The notes below the pieces were generated by a model, which was not told where the DNA came from, did not search any database, and saw only the letters and a list, made by a program, of their open reading frames with translations. DNA of 64,000 nucleotides from Desulfobacteraceae bacterium Eth-SRB1 (GTDB taxonomy: Bacteria; Desulfobacterota; Desulfobacteria; Desulfobacterales; ETH-SRB1). Shown here piece after piece: positions 10,207 to 17,858 of this stretch. Position numbers and translations under genes: made by a program. The number at the start of each line of letters is the position of its first letter. Positions within the stretch are counted from its first letter, which is position 1. The stretch lies in contig RPGP01000029.1 in the NCBI GenBank assembly GCA_004193555.1, forward strand, positions 390,976 through 454,975, given 5' to 3'.

Positions 10207-11326
10207 TTATAAGACTCAATCTGAAAAATACGAATTTATCTCTAATCAACACGGTGGTTACTATCGGCACAATTTTATAGATCATGCCTATCTTTATAAT
10301 CTTTATTTCCCGCCAGAGGCTATTTTTACAAGTCTTAAAGAGCAAATTCACGACATTGTTCTGAATTATCCTATGGCTCAGGATGCTCTTGCCGGACTTA
10401 TCGGCAAACTAATTGACCAACCTGCTGAAAGAATTGTTGTGGGAAATGGAGCTGCTGAATTAATAAAAATAGTATCCGGTCACATATCAGGCAAGTTAAT
10501 CGTTCCCGTGCCTTCTTTTAATGAATATGCCAATGCTGCGCCTTCAGGCCAGGTAACCGAATTTTCGCTTGAGTTCCCATCGTTCCAGTTGGATGTAGAT
10601 AAATTTGCTGCGGAAGCGATCAGAGTAAAAGCTGATATAGCTGTTGTAGTAACGCCTAACAATCCAACATCTATTTTAATTCCCAAACAGGATCTCATTC
10701 GGCTTGCAAAAAAACTTGAAACTCATGACTGTATTCTGATTATTGATGAATCATTTATAAATTTTGTAGAGAACCATGATCAAATAAGTCTGGAACAAGA
10801 AATCGAAAATTACCCCAATATGGCTATTTTTAAAAGCATGAGCAAAGCCTACGGTATCTGTGGGCTTAGGATCGGTTATATGCTGACTGCAAATTCAAAA
10901 TTTGCTGAAGCTGTAAGAAACGGCGTGCATATTTGGAATATTAACGGATTTGCAGAAGAGTTTCTGCGGCTTTTACCCGATTACAAACAGGAATTTATTG
11001 AAAGTTGTAAACAAGTTCGAACCGACAGAGACAGCCTGTATAAAAAGCTTTGTGAAATAGAAGGTATGACTGTTTTCAAACCTGATGCAAACTTTATTTT
11101 TTGTCGTTTGCCTGATTCTGCGCAAAGTGCTCCGGAAATCACGAAAAAATTATTTATTGAACATAATATATATATAAAAGACTGTGTGGGCAAAACTCAG
11201 CCGGATTCTGACCGTTATATTCGGATTGCCAGCCGTACAGAAGCAGAGAATTGTAAACTGGTTGAGGCATTAATTGATGTAATGGACTTAGCGCACCTTC
11301 GGTGCGGACATAAGTGCCTAAAGTGA
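10193..11326 (+). CDS. Class I/II PLP enzyme, HisC/CobD-like (aminotransferase or phospho-amino-acid decarboxylase)
   Basis: The fold-type I PLP enzyme has about 365 native residues. Visible motifs are VVGNGAAELI (phosphate-binding start), VVTPNNPTS, LIIDESFINF (Asp to pyridine N), the Schiff-base lysine in FKSMSKAYGICGLRIGY, and an arginine near IRIASRTE. These fit the HisC/CobD group, which includes histidinol-phosphate aminotransferase and threonine- or serine-phosphate decarboxylases. Overlap with the nucleotidylyltransferase gene and proximity to a CDP-alcohol phosphotransferase argue against histidine synthesis. Decarboxylation of phosphoserine to phosphoethanolamine is one testable option. 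The last residues (AHLRCGHKCLK) are encoded by an intergenic repeat (family C), so the native C-terminus has been altered. The start is a GTG. Confidence 0.8.
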   Translation: MSQNNYKTQSEKYEFISNQHGGYYRHNFIDHAYLYNLYFPPEAIFTSLKEQIHDIVLNYPMAQDALAGLIGKLIDQPAERIVVGNGAAELIKIVSGHISGKLIVPVPSFNEYANAAPSGQVTEFSLEFPSFQLDVDKFAAEAIRVKADIAVVVTPNNPTSILIPKQDLIRLAKKLETHDCILIIDESFINFVENHDQISLEQEIENYPNMAIFKSMSKAYGICGLRIGYMLTANSKFAEAVRNGVHIWNINGFAEEFLRLLPDYKQEFIESCKQVRTDRDSLYKKLCEIEGMTVFKPDANFIFCRLPDSAQSAPEITKKLFIEHNIYIKDCVGKTQPDSDRYIRIASRTEAENCKLVEALIDVMDLAHLRCGHKCLK

Positions 11327-11462
11327 GCTAAAGTGCCTAAAATGCCTAAAGTTTAAGGAATGCACCTTCGGTGCTGCCAATTGTATATAAATTAATGGAG
11401 CGAAGCGACTCCTTAACTTTAGGCACTTTAATATACTTTAGCTCATTTTAGGCACTTCATAT
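11289..11462. repeat. Family C repeat (GCGCACCTTCGGTGCG hairpin + CCTAAAGTGAGC units)
   Basis: Left part: gcgcaccttcggtgcg, then taagtgcctaaagtgagctaaagtgcc. Right part: cttaactttaggcactttaatatactttagctcattttaggcact, the complement. The hairpins have C-UUCG-G loops. It begins inside the end of the preceding coding sequence. Other copies are at 35521-35770 and 54350-54575. Confidence 0.8.
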
Positions 11463-11525
11463 TTCCGGTCAAAACTGTAAAATTTCTCAAGAAAGTGTAA
11501 ACTGGCAAATAAAGGAAGCCAAATA

Positions 11526-12179
11526 ATGACAAATCACGAACCTAAACAACCACATCAGCCCACAATGCTTTCTTTTGCCAGGGATCTTCCTAATATCTGT
11601 TCGCTCGCAGGCCTGTTATGTGCGGTGCTTGGTATTTACTACGCTATTTTGGGCATTTTCCCTCTCGCAATCATTGGAGTTCTTTGGGCTGTTTTATTTG
11701 ACTGGGCTGACGGAATCATTGCTCGACAAATGACGGGACGAACAGATCACCATCGAGCTTTTGGGGGGCAGCTTGATTCACTGATAGATATTGTAAGCTT
11801 TGGAGTATTTCCTGCTGTTTTTCTTTTAAGCTATGGTAAGTTCAGTCTATGGTTCATGCCGGGAGCATTTCTTGTTGTTGCTGTCAGTGCTATCCGATTG
11901 AGTTATTTCAACATTTTTGGCTTGATTGACGATAAAACCTACATGGGAATGGCATTAGACAACAATGTTATTATTTTTGCTTTTGTGTTTTTGTTTGAAG
12001 GCTTTTTTAATCATACAGTTTTTTCAATAATCCTTTATGCACTATGGATGGTATTTCTGGTGTTTAATTTAGCCCCTGTACGAACGCCTAAATTTGCGGA
12101 CAAATGGTTTTATGTTCTTATAATCTACACCTTGGTATTGACAGTTATCTACGGTTGGATGCAGTGGAACAGAGCTTAA
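11526..12179 (+). CDS. CDP-alcohol phosphatidyltransferase (PssA-like membrane enzyme)
   Basis: This integral membrane protein of 217 residues has about six hydrophobic helices. The CDP-alcohol signature is present as DWADGIIARQ ... GGQLDSLID, with a few extra residues between AR and the glycine. The following DIVSFGVFPAVFLL and SAIRLSYFNIFG resemble phosphatidylserine-synthase-type members. Such enzymes displace CMP from a CDP-activated alcohol at the inner membrane. Located after a nucleotidylyltransferase and a PLP enzyme, it probably performs the last step of head-group transfer to a lipid or related acceptor (inference). AAGGAAG precedes the ATG. Confidence 0.85.
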   Translation: MTNHEPKQPHQPTMLSFARDLPNICSLAGLLCAVLGIYYAILGIFPLAIIGVLWAVLFDWADGIIARQMTGRTDHHRAFGGQLDSLIDIVSFGVFPAVFLLSYGKFSLWFMPGAFLVVAVSAIRLSYFNIFGLIDDKTYMGMALDNNVIIFAFVFLFEGFFNHTVFSIILYALWMVFLVFNLAPVRTPKFADKWFYVLIIYTLVLTVIYGWMQWNRA

Positions 12180-12244
12180 CAAAATAGAATATCACACCTG
12201 CTTCCAATCAAGACTATTATAAGAAATGCGCTTGCTGTTGCGGT

Positions 12245-13186
12245 TCAAGCAGGATAGGGGATTTTCACCGGAATCTCAGCATAGTCATCAGTATCAACAT
12301 CACCATTTGCGTAAGCCTCGTGCCATCCTTCCGGCACCGGCATCTTGTCGTACAGGTAATCCCGCCATGCTTCTAAAAAAAGCCTGCGACATCCTATAAA
12401 ATCAGCCGCACATATTACCTTATCACCTGTTGAAGATGCAAGATTGTCCAACCAGCGAATTCCTTCCTCTGAACGGAGAAGATGGTGGTCGATAATTAAT
12501 GTTCCAACGCTTCCGGCAAGGCGGACAGCATTGCAATGTGCTCTTTCCTTCTGTTCAGATGTCAGGAATGACAGATATAATGGCGGGCCCGATACGAGTA
12601 CAATATCAGGTTTCCAATTCAATATATAAGATATAGAATCATCATAAAGAAGCTGGATATCAGAGGCATGGACAAAAACTTCCTTACCGTCTTGAATACG
12701 TGTCATCATGACCATTCCAAGAGCGCTGTCCTTTTCACCGTGCGGCTGGGGGTCAGAGAAAGTCATCAACCCTTTTGTTTGTCCTTCAACAACAGGAAGT
12801 TCCATGTTCAGTAATCTGGACAGATCATAGTAGCGCATAGATATTTTGTCGGAAGAATCACCAGGATCTTTGCACCAGAAACGGGTGTTCCGGCATGGTT
12901 CAATAACCATTCGTTCATTGAGTTGATAAGGATTGGCATTCATTAGGGGTATATGGTCACCGTGATAATGGCTGATGACCACATCGGTGGCGCTTTTAAG
13001 TGACTCAATTATTTTTTCTCTGATCTTTGCACCTGCAGCAACCTGAAAAGGATGCGGCAGCTTACCGTGGCGACTATAACCTAAAGCTACGCCGGGATCG
13101 ATAATGATTTTACGATCCTTTACTGTTACCACTACGCAAAGCCCGCGAACCCCAAGAGATTCTGTGCCGATTATTTCAATTTGCAC
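12245..13186 (-). CDS. Metallo-beta-lactamase-fold hydrolase (UPF0282-like)
   Basis: The 313-residue cytoplasmic protein has the metal-binding HYHGDHIPL motif near residue 74, an early GTESLGVRGLCVVV strand, a FVHASDIQLL segment for the second metal set, and a terminal LIIDHHLLRSEEG. The overall pattern resembles the uncharacterised UPF0282 family, known mostly from archaea and some anaerobic bacteria. The substrate is unknown. It is convergent with the CDP-alcohol transferase gene, so it is not in that operon. No partner gene is adjacent on its strand. Confidence 0.8.
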   Translation of the reverse strand: MQIEIIGTESLGVRGLCVVVTVKDRKIIIDPGVALGYSRHGKLPHPFQVAAGAKIREKIIESLKSATDVVISHYHGDHIPLMNANPYQLNERMVIEPCRNTRFWCKDPGDSSDKISMRYYDLSRLLNMELPVVEGQTKGLMTFSDPQPHGEKDSALGMVMMTRIQDGKEVFVHASDIQLLYDDSISYILNWKPDIVLVSGPPLYLSFLTSEQKERAHCNAVRLAGSVGTLIIDHHLLRSEEGIRWLDNLASSTGDKVICAADFIGCRRLFLEAWRDYLYDKMPVPEGWHEAYANGDVDTDDYAEIPVKIPYPA

Positions 13187-13388
13187 GAGTATTTTCCTGC
13201 CACATCCAAATCTTCCGGAATAATATTGCGGATAAAATTAAATACTTCCTGTTCTTTTTTATACCTGCGTTGAGCGATTTTTGGGGAAGAAATGTGCTGA
13301 GATCTTTAAAATTGATTTTTTAGCATAATCTTTCTATAAGTGTAAACGTTTTTCCCTTCAAAAAAATGCCAAAAGGGTTTGAACAAAA

Positions 13389-14348
13389 ATGAATCAGGCC
13401 ACCATAGTCTTCTCCAGCCACCGACCAGAGACTTTGGGCTTTGCGTCCCGTGCCATGCGCTGCCATGACGCAATCTTTCTGGAAGAGCCGCCTGCGCCAC
13501 AATTTCACCGCATGCTTGAAGGAGACATTACAATTGAGGATTATCTGCTTGAAAGAGACTTTGAATTTCCTGAGTTCAGCTATAAAATGTGCCGGCTGTT
13601 CCGCGACCTCAAGAAAGAGGGAAAGATATTTTATCAAGTAGAACCATTTTTAGATATTCTTGGGGGCATTCACGAATTCTTTGCTAAGGGAGGAACCTTT
13701 AGGGACTTTGATCCACATTCAATGCAATTCCAGGTTTACATGGCAGAAAAGAGAGCAACCAGGGAGCTTCTGAATTATTACCAGATAGTATTGCATGGGT
13801 CTTTTGAAGCCACCTTAGAGGCAGTAAAACAATTTGCCAGGGCCGATGCGGCAAGGATTGTCTTGCGCGACAAAATGCGCGCAAAAGCTCTAAAACCCCT
13901 CCTGTTAGCCTTTTCCCCGGCTTATGTCGAAGCTGGTTATATCCACTTCGCCCTTTGGCGAGAACTCAAAAGGAGACTTTCCGATCAGGTCTGCCTTAAG
14001 CGCGTCTTTCTTATGGCCCCAATAGTAAAACCTCTCATGGGAAAGCGTCAGGCGCTCGGGCCGGGAGATATCCTGACACTACTTTATATATTTCATCCCA
14101 ATATCCAGGGAAAGCGGATAGACCTTCTCGCTGCCAGGAGCCTGGTGTTTATAAAGCTCCTGGAAAAAAAAGAGATGACAGAAGGGGAGGGGCGCTATCC
14201 CCACATTCGAAATGAGGTGGAAACTATTCAAAAGGTAGAAAATCTATCGTTCAATGACTGCAAAACTCTCTTCCCGGAAATTCGCCTGGTTAAAACAGAA
14301 AAAGCCATGTCAATTATGGAAGCATATATTTCCACTTCGACCTCCTGA
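13389..14348 (+). CDS. Uncharacterised 319-residue protein
   Basis: I do not recognise the family. The product is mixed alpha/beta without signal peptide or membrane segments. It begins TIVFSSHRPETLGFASRAM, has a well-conserved-looking acidic/aromatic central part (EEPPAPQFHRMLEGDITIED) and a basic second half (LRDKMRAKALKPL). Codon use is even throughout and there are no internal frame breaks, so it is judged a real gene. No clear Shine-Dalgarno sequence lies upstream. It is isolated between an MBL-fold gene and a J-domain gene, both on the other strand. Confidence 0.65.
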   Translation: MNQATIVFSSHRPETLGFASRAMRCHDAIFLEEPPAPQFHRMLEGDITIEDYLLERDFEFPEFSYKMCRLFRDLKKEGKIFYQVEPFLDILGGIHEFFAKGGTFRDFDPHSMQFQVYMAEKRATRELLNYYQIVLHGSFEATLEAVKQFARADAARIVLRDKMRAKALKPLLLAFSPAYVEAGYIHFALWRELKRRLSDQVCLKRVFLMAPIVKPLMGKRQALGPGDILTLLYIFHPNIQGKRIDLLAARSLVFIKLLEKKEMTEGEGRYPHIRNEVETIQKVENLSFNDCKTLFPEIRLVKTEKAMSIMEAYISTSTS

Positions 14349-14398
14349 CTTTTGAGGATGATATTGATCTAATCACAAAGGAAGGTATCAGGATATGT

Positions 14399-14902
14399 TC
14401 AGCCACGACCTTTTCCTCTACCTCTACCACACTTTCCCATACCTTTGTCTCTTCTTCTGCCTCTTCCGCCGCAACTGCCGCCACTTTGCGATTGGCCCAG
14501 CCTCCCTTGCTCAATCCCGGTCTTTACCTCTGCCACTACACTTTGAAATAATGAAGAAAGGCAGGACCACAGGCTTAAAGCAATGCCTGTGCCTGCTTCA
14601 ACCACAGCTTCTGTTTTATCATATGCTGCGGCATCGGGTTGGGCAGTCTCAGTCTTGACATTAGCTTCAGCCTTTTCCTGCTTTGGCTCCATCCGTTGTT
14701 CTGAGGACAAGTAGGAGTTCAATGTGTCATATGCCACATTCACCTCTTTCAATTTCTCCTCAGCCTTTTGTTGCAGACGAGAATTGTTGGGAAACCGGTC
14801 CGGATGCCAAACAGTGACTATGTCTTTATAGGACTGTTTGATCTCATCTGTCGATGCACCACGATCCAATTCAAGTATCTCAAATGATTGTTTAATATCC
14901 AT
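14399..14902 (-). CDS. J-domain protein (DnaJ N-terminal domain) with odd tail
   Basis: Residues 1-65 are a J domain: SFEILELDRGASTDEIKQSY, then the diagnostic HPD in VTVWHPDRFPNN. It would stimulate a DnaK-type chaperone. Residues about 70-125 are a charged linker. The last 35 residues are a glycine/arginine-rich run (GGRGRRRDKGMGKCGRG). The neighbouring frame over the same bases gives a normal-looking acidic helix (EEAEEETKVWESVVEVEEK), so a frameshift near 14505 is possible. The J domain is secure, the C-terminus is not. Confidence 0.75.
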   Translation of the reverse strand: MDIKQSFEILELDRGASTDEIKQSYKDIVTVWHPDRFPNNSRLQQKAEEKLKEVNVAYDTLNSYLSSEQRMEPKQEKAEANVKTETAQPDAAAYDKTEAVVEAGTGIALSLWSCLSSLFQSVVAEVKTGIEQGRLGQSQSGGSCGGRGRRRDKGMGKCGRGRGKGRG

Positions 14903-15219
14903 TTTTATTTCCCCTCGGATAAAGCAGTGTCTTGGGACCGAGTTTGATCTTTTCCATTTTATTTTTTCCTTACAAAGATGGTTTCTGGTTTAGCCACTTA
15001 TCTATAACTATTTCCCTGACCTTGAGCAAGTCTCAATTTACAGGTTTCATGTAATGTCTTCCATAAAACCCCGAGGATAACAACAACAATGGGGTTATGC
15101 AAAGGTCTCACAACATGATAATTAGTCTTGTGCTTAATGGATAGTCTTGGCCGAGTTTCAAAATCTCCTTGAGAATTGCAGAAAAAAGATTAGACGGAAA
15201 AAGTGGGACGGGAAAAAAC
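14903..15219. other. Intergenic, no gene seen
   Basis: About 300 bases between the J-domain gene and the left end of the RAYT-derived element. I see no open frame with coding character, no RNA gene and no strong hairpin. Confidence 0.5.
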
Positions 15220-15743
15220 GGGGTTGAAATTACGCGTTTCTATCCTTTCAGGGACAAGAATTGATCGACGATCAGTTTTTGGCCTCTATTGGCTGCTCGA
15301 CTGACAGCGGATTTGCTCAGCCCGAGGTACTTGCCAACCTCCGTCGCAGTCAGGCCCAGATCTCGAATCGCCCAGCAGGCCAGAACACTACGGGCACGTA
15401 CCCGATCGGGCTGTTTTCCGGCGACAACCATCTGGTCTTTTTCAATGCCAAAGATTTCTGCAACCCTTTTGGTAATCTTTGGCAGCGTCCATCCTTTTGC
15501 AGTTCCAGAAGGTAAGTGTTTTCCTGACACAAAATCGAGTCTTTCCAGAAACCGGTTTCGATCTGTATTGTCTTTAAAAATATTTCGTCGCTCGATACCC
15601 CTGCATATGATATGATGCAAGACACCCGGCGCCTGCCCGCCATCGTGAGCTCAAGCGAGGCGGGCGGGCATCTATTCTGGCTTGACGTGGCATGTGACTT
15701 CATTACCTCAAACAAATGAAAAAAGAAACGCCTAATTTCAACC
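15220..15743 (-). mobile_element. RAYT-derived element, copy 1, with terminal inverted repeats
   Basis: The left end ggggttgaaattacgcgtttct (15220-15241) is the inverse of the right end agaaacgcctaatttcaacc (15724-15743). Between them lies a rearranged RAYT gene on the minus strand. A 39-base GC-rich palindrome (gcctgcccgcc...ggcgggcgggc) at 15631-15669 interrupts the start of the gene. Copies 2 and 3 are at 20742-21173 and about 22700-22939. Confidence 0.7.
15240..15693 (-). pseudogene. REP-associated tyrosine transposase (RAYT), internally deleted
   Basis: The gene starts with MPRQARIDA (ATG at 15693), the classic RAYT N-terminus, is interrupted by the palindromic insert, and resumes as LHHIICRGIERRNIFKDNTDRNRFLERLDF. 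It then jumps to a C-terminal helix-turn-helix part (KITKRVAEIFGIEKDQ; GLTATEVGKYLGLSKSAVSRA). The central HUH/Y1 catalytic region (HxH and Tyr motifs) is missing. The palindrome shifts the frame. The product cannot be an active transposase; the 126-residue track ORF is the longest remaining frame. Confidence 0.8.
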
Positions 15744-15745
15744 GT

Positions 15746-16161
15746 CCCTTTGTTCCCCATCTCAATGGCCTCTCTCCGGCTACAACGAAATTCAGGATCC
15801 CAGAAGGAAAAATGTTCCGATAAATTATGAAAAGCTGAGGGAAATGCTGTCTATGGATTTCTATGATCTGGTGAAAGAGTATCACAAAGGGTGGGTGGAA
15901 GCGTATCTGGATAACGGGAGTAACAGCCGGGGTAACAAATGGACAAAAAGTATTGCGGTCGGCAGCAAAGGATTTATTGAGGAAGTAAAATTATTGTTGG
16001 ACGCAATGGCAAAAGAAAGAAAGAATCTAAAAACAGCGGAAGGCTATCATCTGCGAGAGACTTCCGCGCCCTATAGCGCTCATCTTGACATCAAAAACGA
16101 AGATATAGGTGCAAATAACACCTACTATTGGGATATAAATGATGAGTATTCAACAAGATAG
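15746..16161 (+). pseudogene. C-terminal remnant of a second RAYT subfamily
   Basis: Reading in the frame of the 105-residue track ORF but starting upstream gives WPLSGYNEIQDPRRKNVPIN, then YEKLREMLSMDFYDLVKEYHKGWVE and KWTKSIAVGSKGFIEEVK. This is the typical C-terminal third of another RAYT subfamily (WP-x-SGYNEIQ, SIAVGS). No start codon or catalytic half remains. The fragment begins immediately at the right terminal repeat of RAYT element copy 1, so that element probably truncated it. Confidence 0.75.
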
Positions 16162-16378
16162 CGTGGCCCGACCCCGAGGATCGGATCTCCCACAGTTTGT
16201 CCGATATTGCGAGTTATCTTCCTGTCACCTTCAATTTGAACTGTTGCAAGATGTGTGTGCTGGGGAAATATTTTCTGCCTGCGATTCCCGCGTTGCGTTA
16301 TATGATGCGGATATCCGGAAACGACGATTCTTGCTTAGGCGTACCATAAATAAATAATGTCATTATTGACATAAATTG

Positions 16379-16603
16379 TCAATAATTTAGTATTGTGTCC
16401 CCAGAATTACCGTATTTGATTACAGAGATTGTCGCAATCGGTTCATCGCCCAAAAGCCACATGAAGAAACCATTCGGATCAGCTGAATAAAAACAATCCG
16501 CATCGTGAATGCCTGGGTTCCAGCCCTCCTTTGCTGCCCATTCAATGGCAAAGTCAACTTCCTTTCGGTTCATTGTTCTGATTCTGTAGTTTTTATCCTG
16601 CAT
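16379..16603 (-). pseudogene. GNAT N-acetyltransferase, N-terminal fragment
   Basis: The 74 residues match the start of a GNAT acetyltransferase: MQDKNYRIRTMNRKEVDFAI, then EEGWNPG-like AKEGWNPGIHDADCFYSADP and EPIATISVIKYG. The acetyl-CoA-binding half (R/Q-x-x-G-x-G/A) is absent. The frame stops next to a small inverted repeat, attattgaca-taaat-tgtcaataat (16362-16386). It is read as a truncated gene. Confidence 0.7.
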
Positions 16604-16722
16604 AGTAAACTCCTGAAAAAAATATCGCTATTTGGTTCGGGTTGGCTGAGGGGCGCGCGGCCCACTCCAGCCAAAGGTTATGTCTTTCACTTTCAATAGA
16701 TACATGGATTCAAGAAATCTGA

Positions 16723-17610
16723 TCAGTCTGAATAAACTCCTGCACCTACAAGAAAGCTTTCTTCACCGTGTTGCGCTTTCATAACGAAAGTAAGTTTTTT
16801 CGATGGGTTAGATGCACCGAGCCTTGGCCACATGTATTCAATCCAACCCGAGCCATTTTTCTTAATAATATCCAACATCTCACGCACAATGTATTTTCCG
16901 TTACTATCCTGAAGATCAATGATATCTTTGCCTTCAATCCAGGAAAATGCAGGATTCACCATTTCCTTGCCATTCATGTCGTCCACAAAGATATATATAT
17001 CTTTGCATATGAACTTTCCCGACTTATCCCTCAAAATGGAGAACGCTTGTCGGCCAATCTTTTCGATGAGTTCAACAGCTTCGGTGACCTTCTCATAGAC
17101 GAACATTTTCTCCATTTTCATGTCGTAGAGGCCACTTCCAACAACATAGAACTTCCCAGATGGAGCTTTTGCTCGCCTTACAAATGTACTCTTCCACGTT
17201 GGCAGTATACCCCCTTGTTTGTACCACATATAGTGAACCCAGCCCCTGTAGTTATGGTTGGAACACGATGCTTTATTGATGTACAAGTAAACCATTTTCT
17301 TCCCAGTGGCGTCTTCAAGATCGATAAGGTTCTTGCCCACAAGCTCGGGAAATGCAGGATTCACGATCTCCACACCTGTCATATCATCAACAAATATGTA
17401 GGTGTCGTCAGTGAGCCACTTGCTGTCCTTTTTCCCGAATTGCTCAAATGCTGCTTCACCTTTCTTCTCAACAAGTGCAACCGCGTCGTTCACGAGCTTC
17501 ATTAGTTGCTTTGTTTCCTTATATTGAGGTTCTATTTGCTTCCAGGATTCTGCGCCGGCAATGGATACCACCATAAATACGACACATACGGTAAGTAGTA
17601 CTGTTCTCAT
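16723..17610 (-). CDS. Exported protein with two tandem Cache (sCache_2) domains
   Basis: The 295-residue protein has an N-terminal signal peptide (MRTVLLTVCVVFMVVSIAGA). Two homologous modules follow (about 35-165 and 170-293), each with helix VEKKGEAAFEQFGKKDSKW or IEKIGRQAFSILRDKSGKF, then TYIFVDDMTGVEIVNPAFP or IYIFVDDMNGKEMVNPAFS, and an end such as FYVVGSGLYD / FLVGAGVYSD. This is the calcium-channel/chemotaxis (Cache) ligand-binding fold. Normally it is attached to a receptor or kinase, but here no transmembrane or output domain follows, so it is probably a free periplasmic binding protein. It is the most downstream member of a minus-strand row of periplasmic proteins. The ligand is unknown. 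Confidence 0.85.
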   Translation of the reverse strand: MRTVLLTVCVVFMVVSIAGAESWKQIEPQYKETKQLMKLVNDAVALVEKKGEAAFEQFGKKDSKWLTDDTYIFVDDMTGVEIVNPAFPELVGKNLIDLEDATGKKMVYLYINKASCSNHNYRGWVHYMWYKQGGILPTWKSTFVRRAKAPSGKFYVVGSGLYDMKMEKMFVYEKVTEAVELIEKIGRQAFSILRDKSGKFICKDIYIFVDDMNGKEMVNPAFSWIEGKDIIDLQDSNGKYIVREMLDIIKKNGSGWIEYMWPRLGASNPSKKLTFVMKAQHGEESFLVGAGVYSD

Positions 17611-17674
17611 TGTTTTCCTCCTCTTCTGATATTTTTTTTTCGGCCCTGCTGACTTTTAACAAACCAATCAATAT

Positions 17675-17842
17675 TTAATCTGCAAATACACCCCCCCTTT
17701 CTTTTTCAAGTATAATGTATGTTTCGCCCGGGCTGACAGGTGCGCCGTCTTTTGGGCGCATCCTTGTCCAGCCCGATATTATATTCACCAGCCTCACTTT
17801 TGTTCCGCCCTTTAGACATACACATACTTCATGCGGATCCAT
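17675..17842 (-). CDS. Small 55-residue protein, unrecognised
   Basis: This is too short for the ORF track. The reading frame from ATG 17842 gives MDPHEVCVCLKGGTKVRLVN and then SGWTRMRPKDGAPVSPGETY before the stop at 17675. The codon pattern looks coding and it has a compact beta-rich character with a CVC motif. It lies 16 bases downstream of the SBP_bac_3 gene on the same strand, behind a weak TAAGGT site, so it is probably translated from that transcript. I cannot assign a family. Confidence 0.5.
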   Translation of the reverse strand: MDPHEVCVCLKGGTKVRLVNIISGWTRMRPKDGAPVSPGETYIILEKERGGVFAD

Positions 17843-17858
17843 TTTACTCAGACCTTAC

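Noticed and set aside
10193-11326. Histidine biosynthesis gene hisC
   Set aside because: The fold is HisC-like but the gene overlaps a LicC/PntC-like transferase gene and no other his genes are present; the neutral description was preferred.
16139-16357. 72-residue ORF
   Set aside because: No domain; it overlaps the end of the RAYT remnant and has no start signal.
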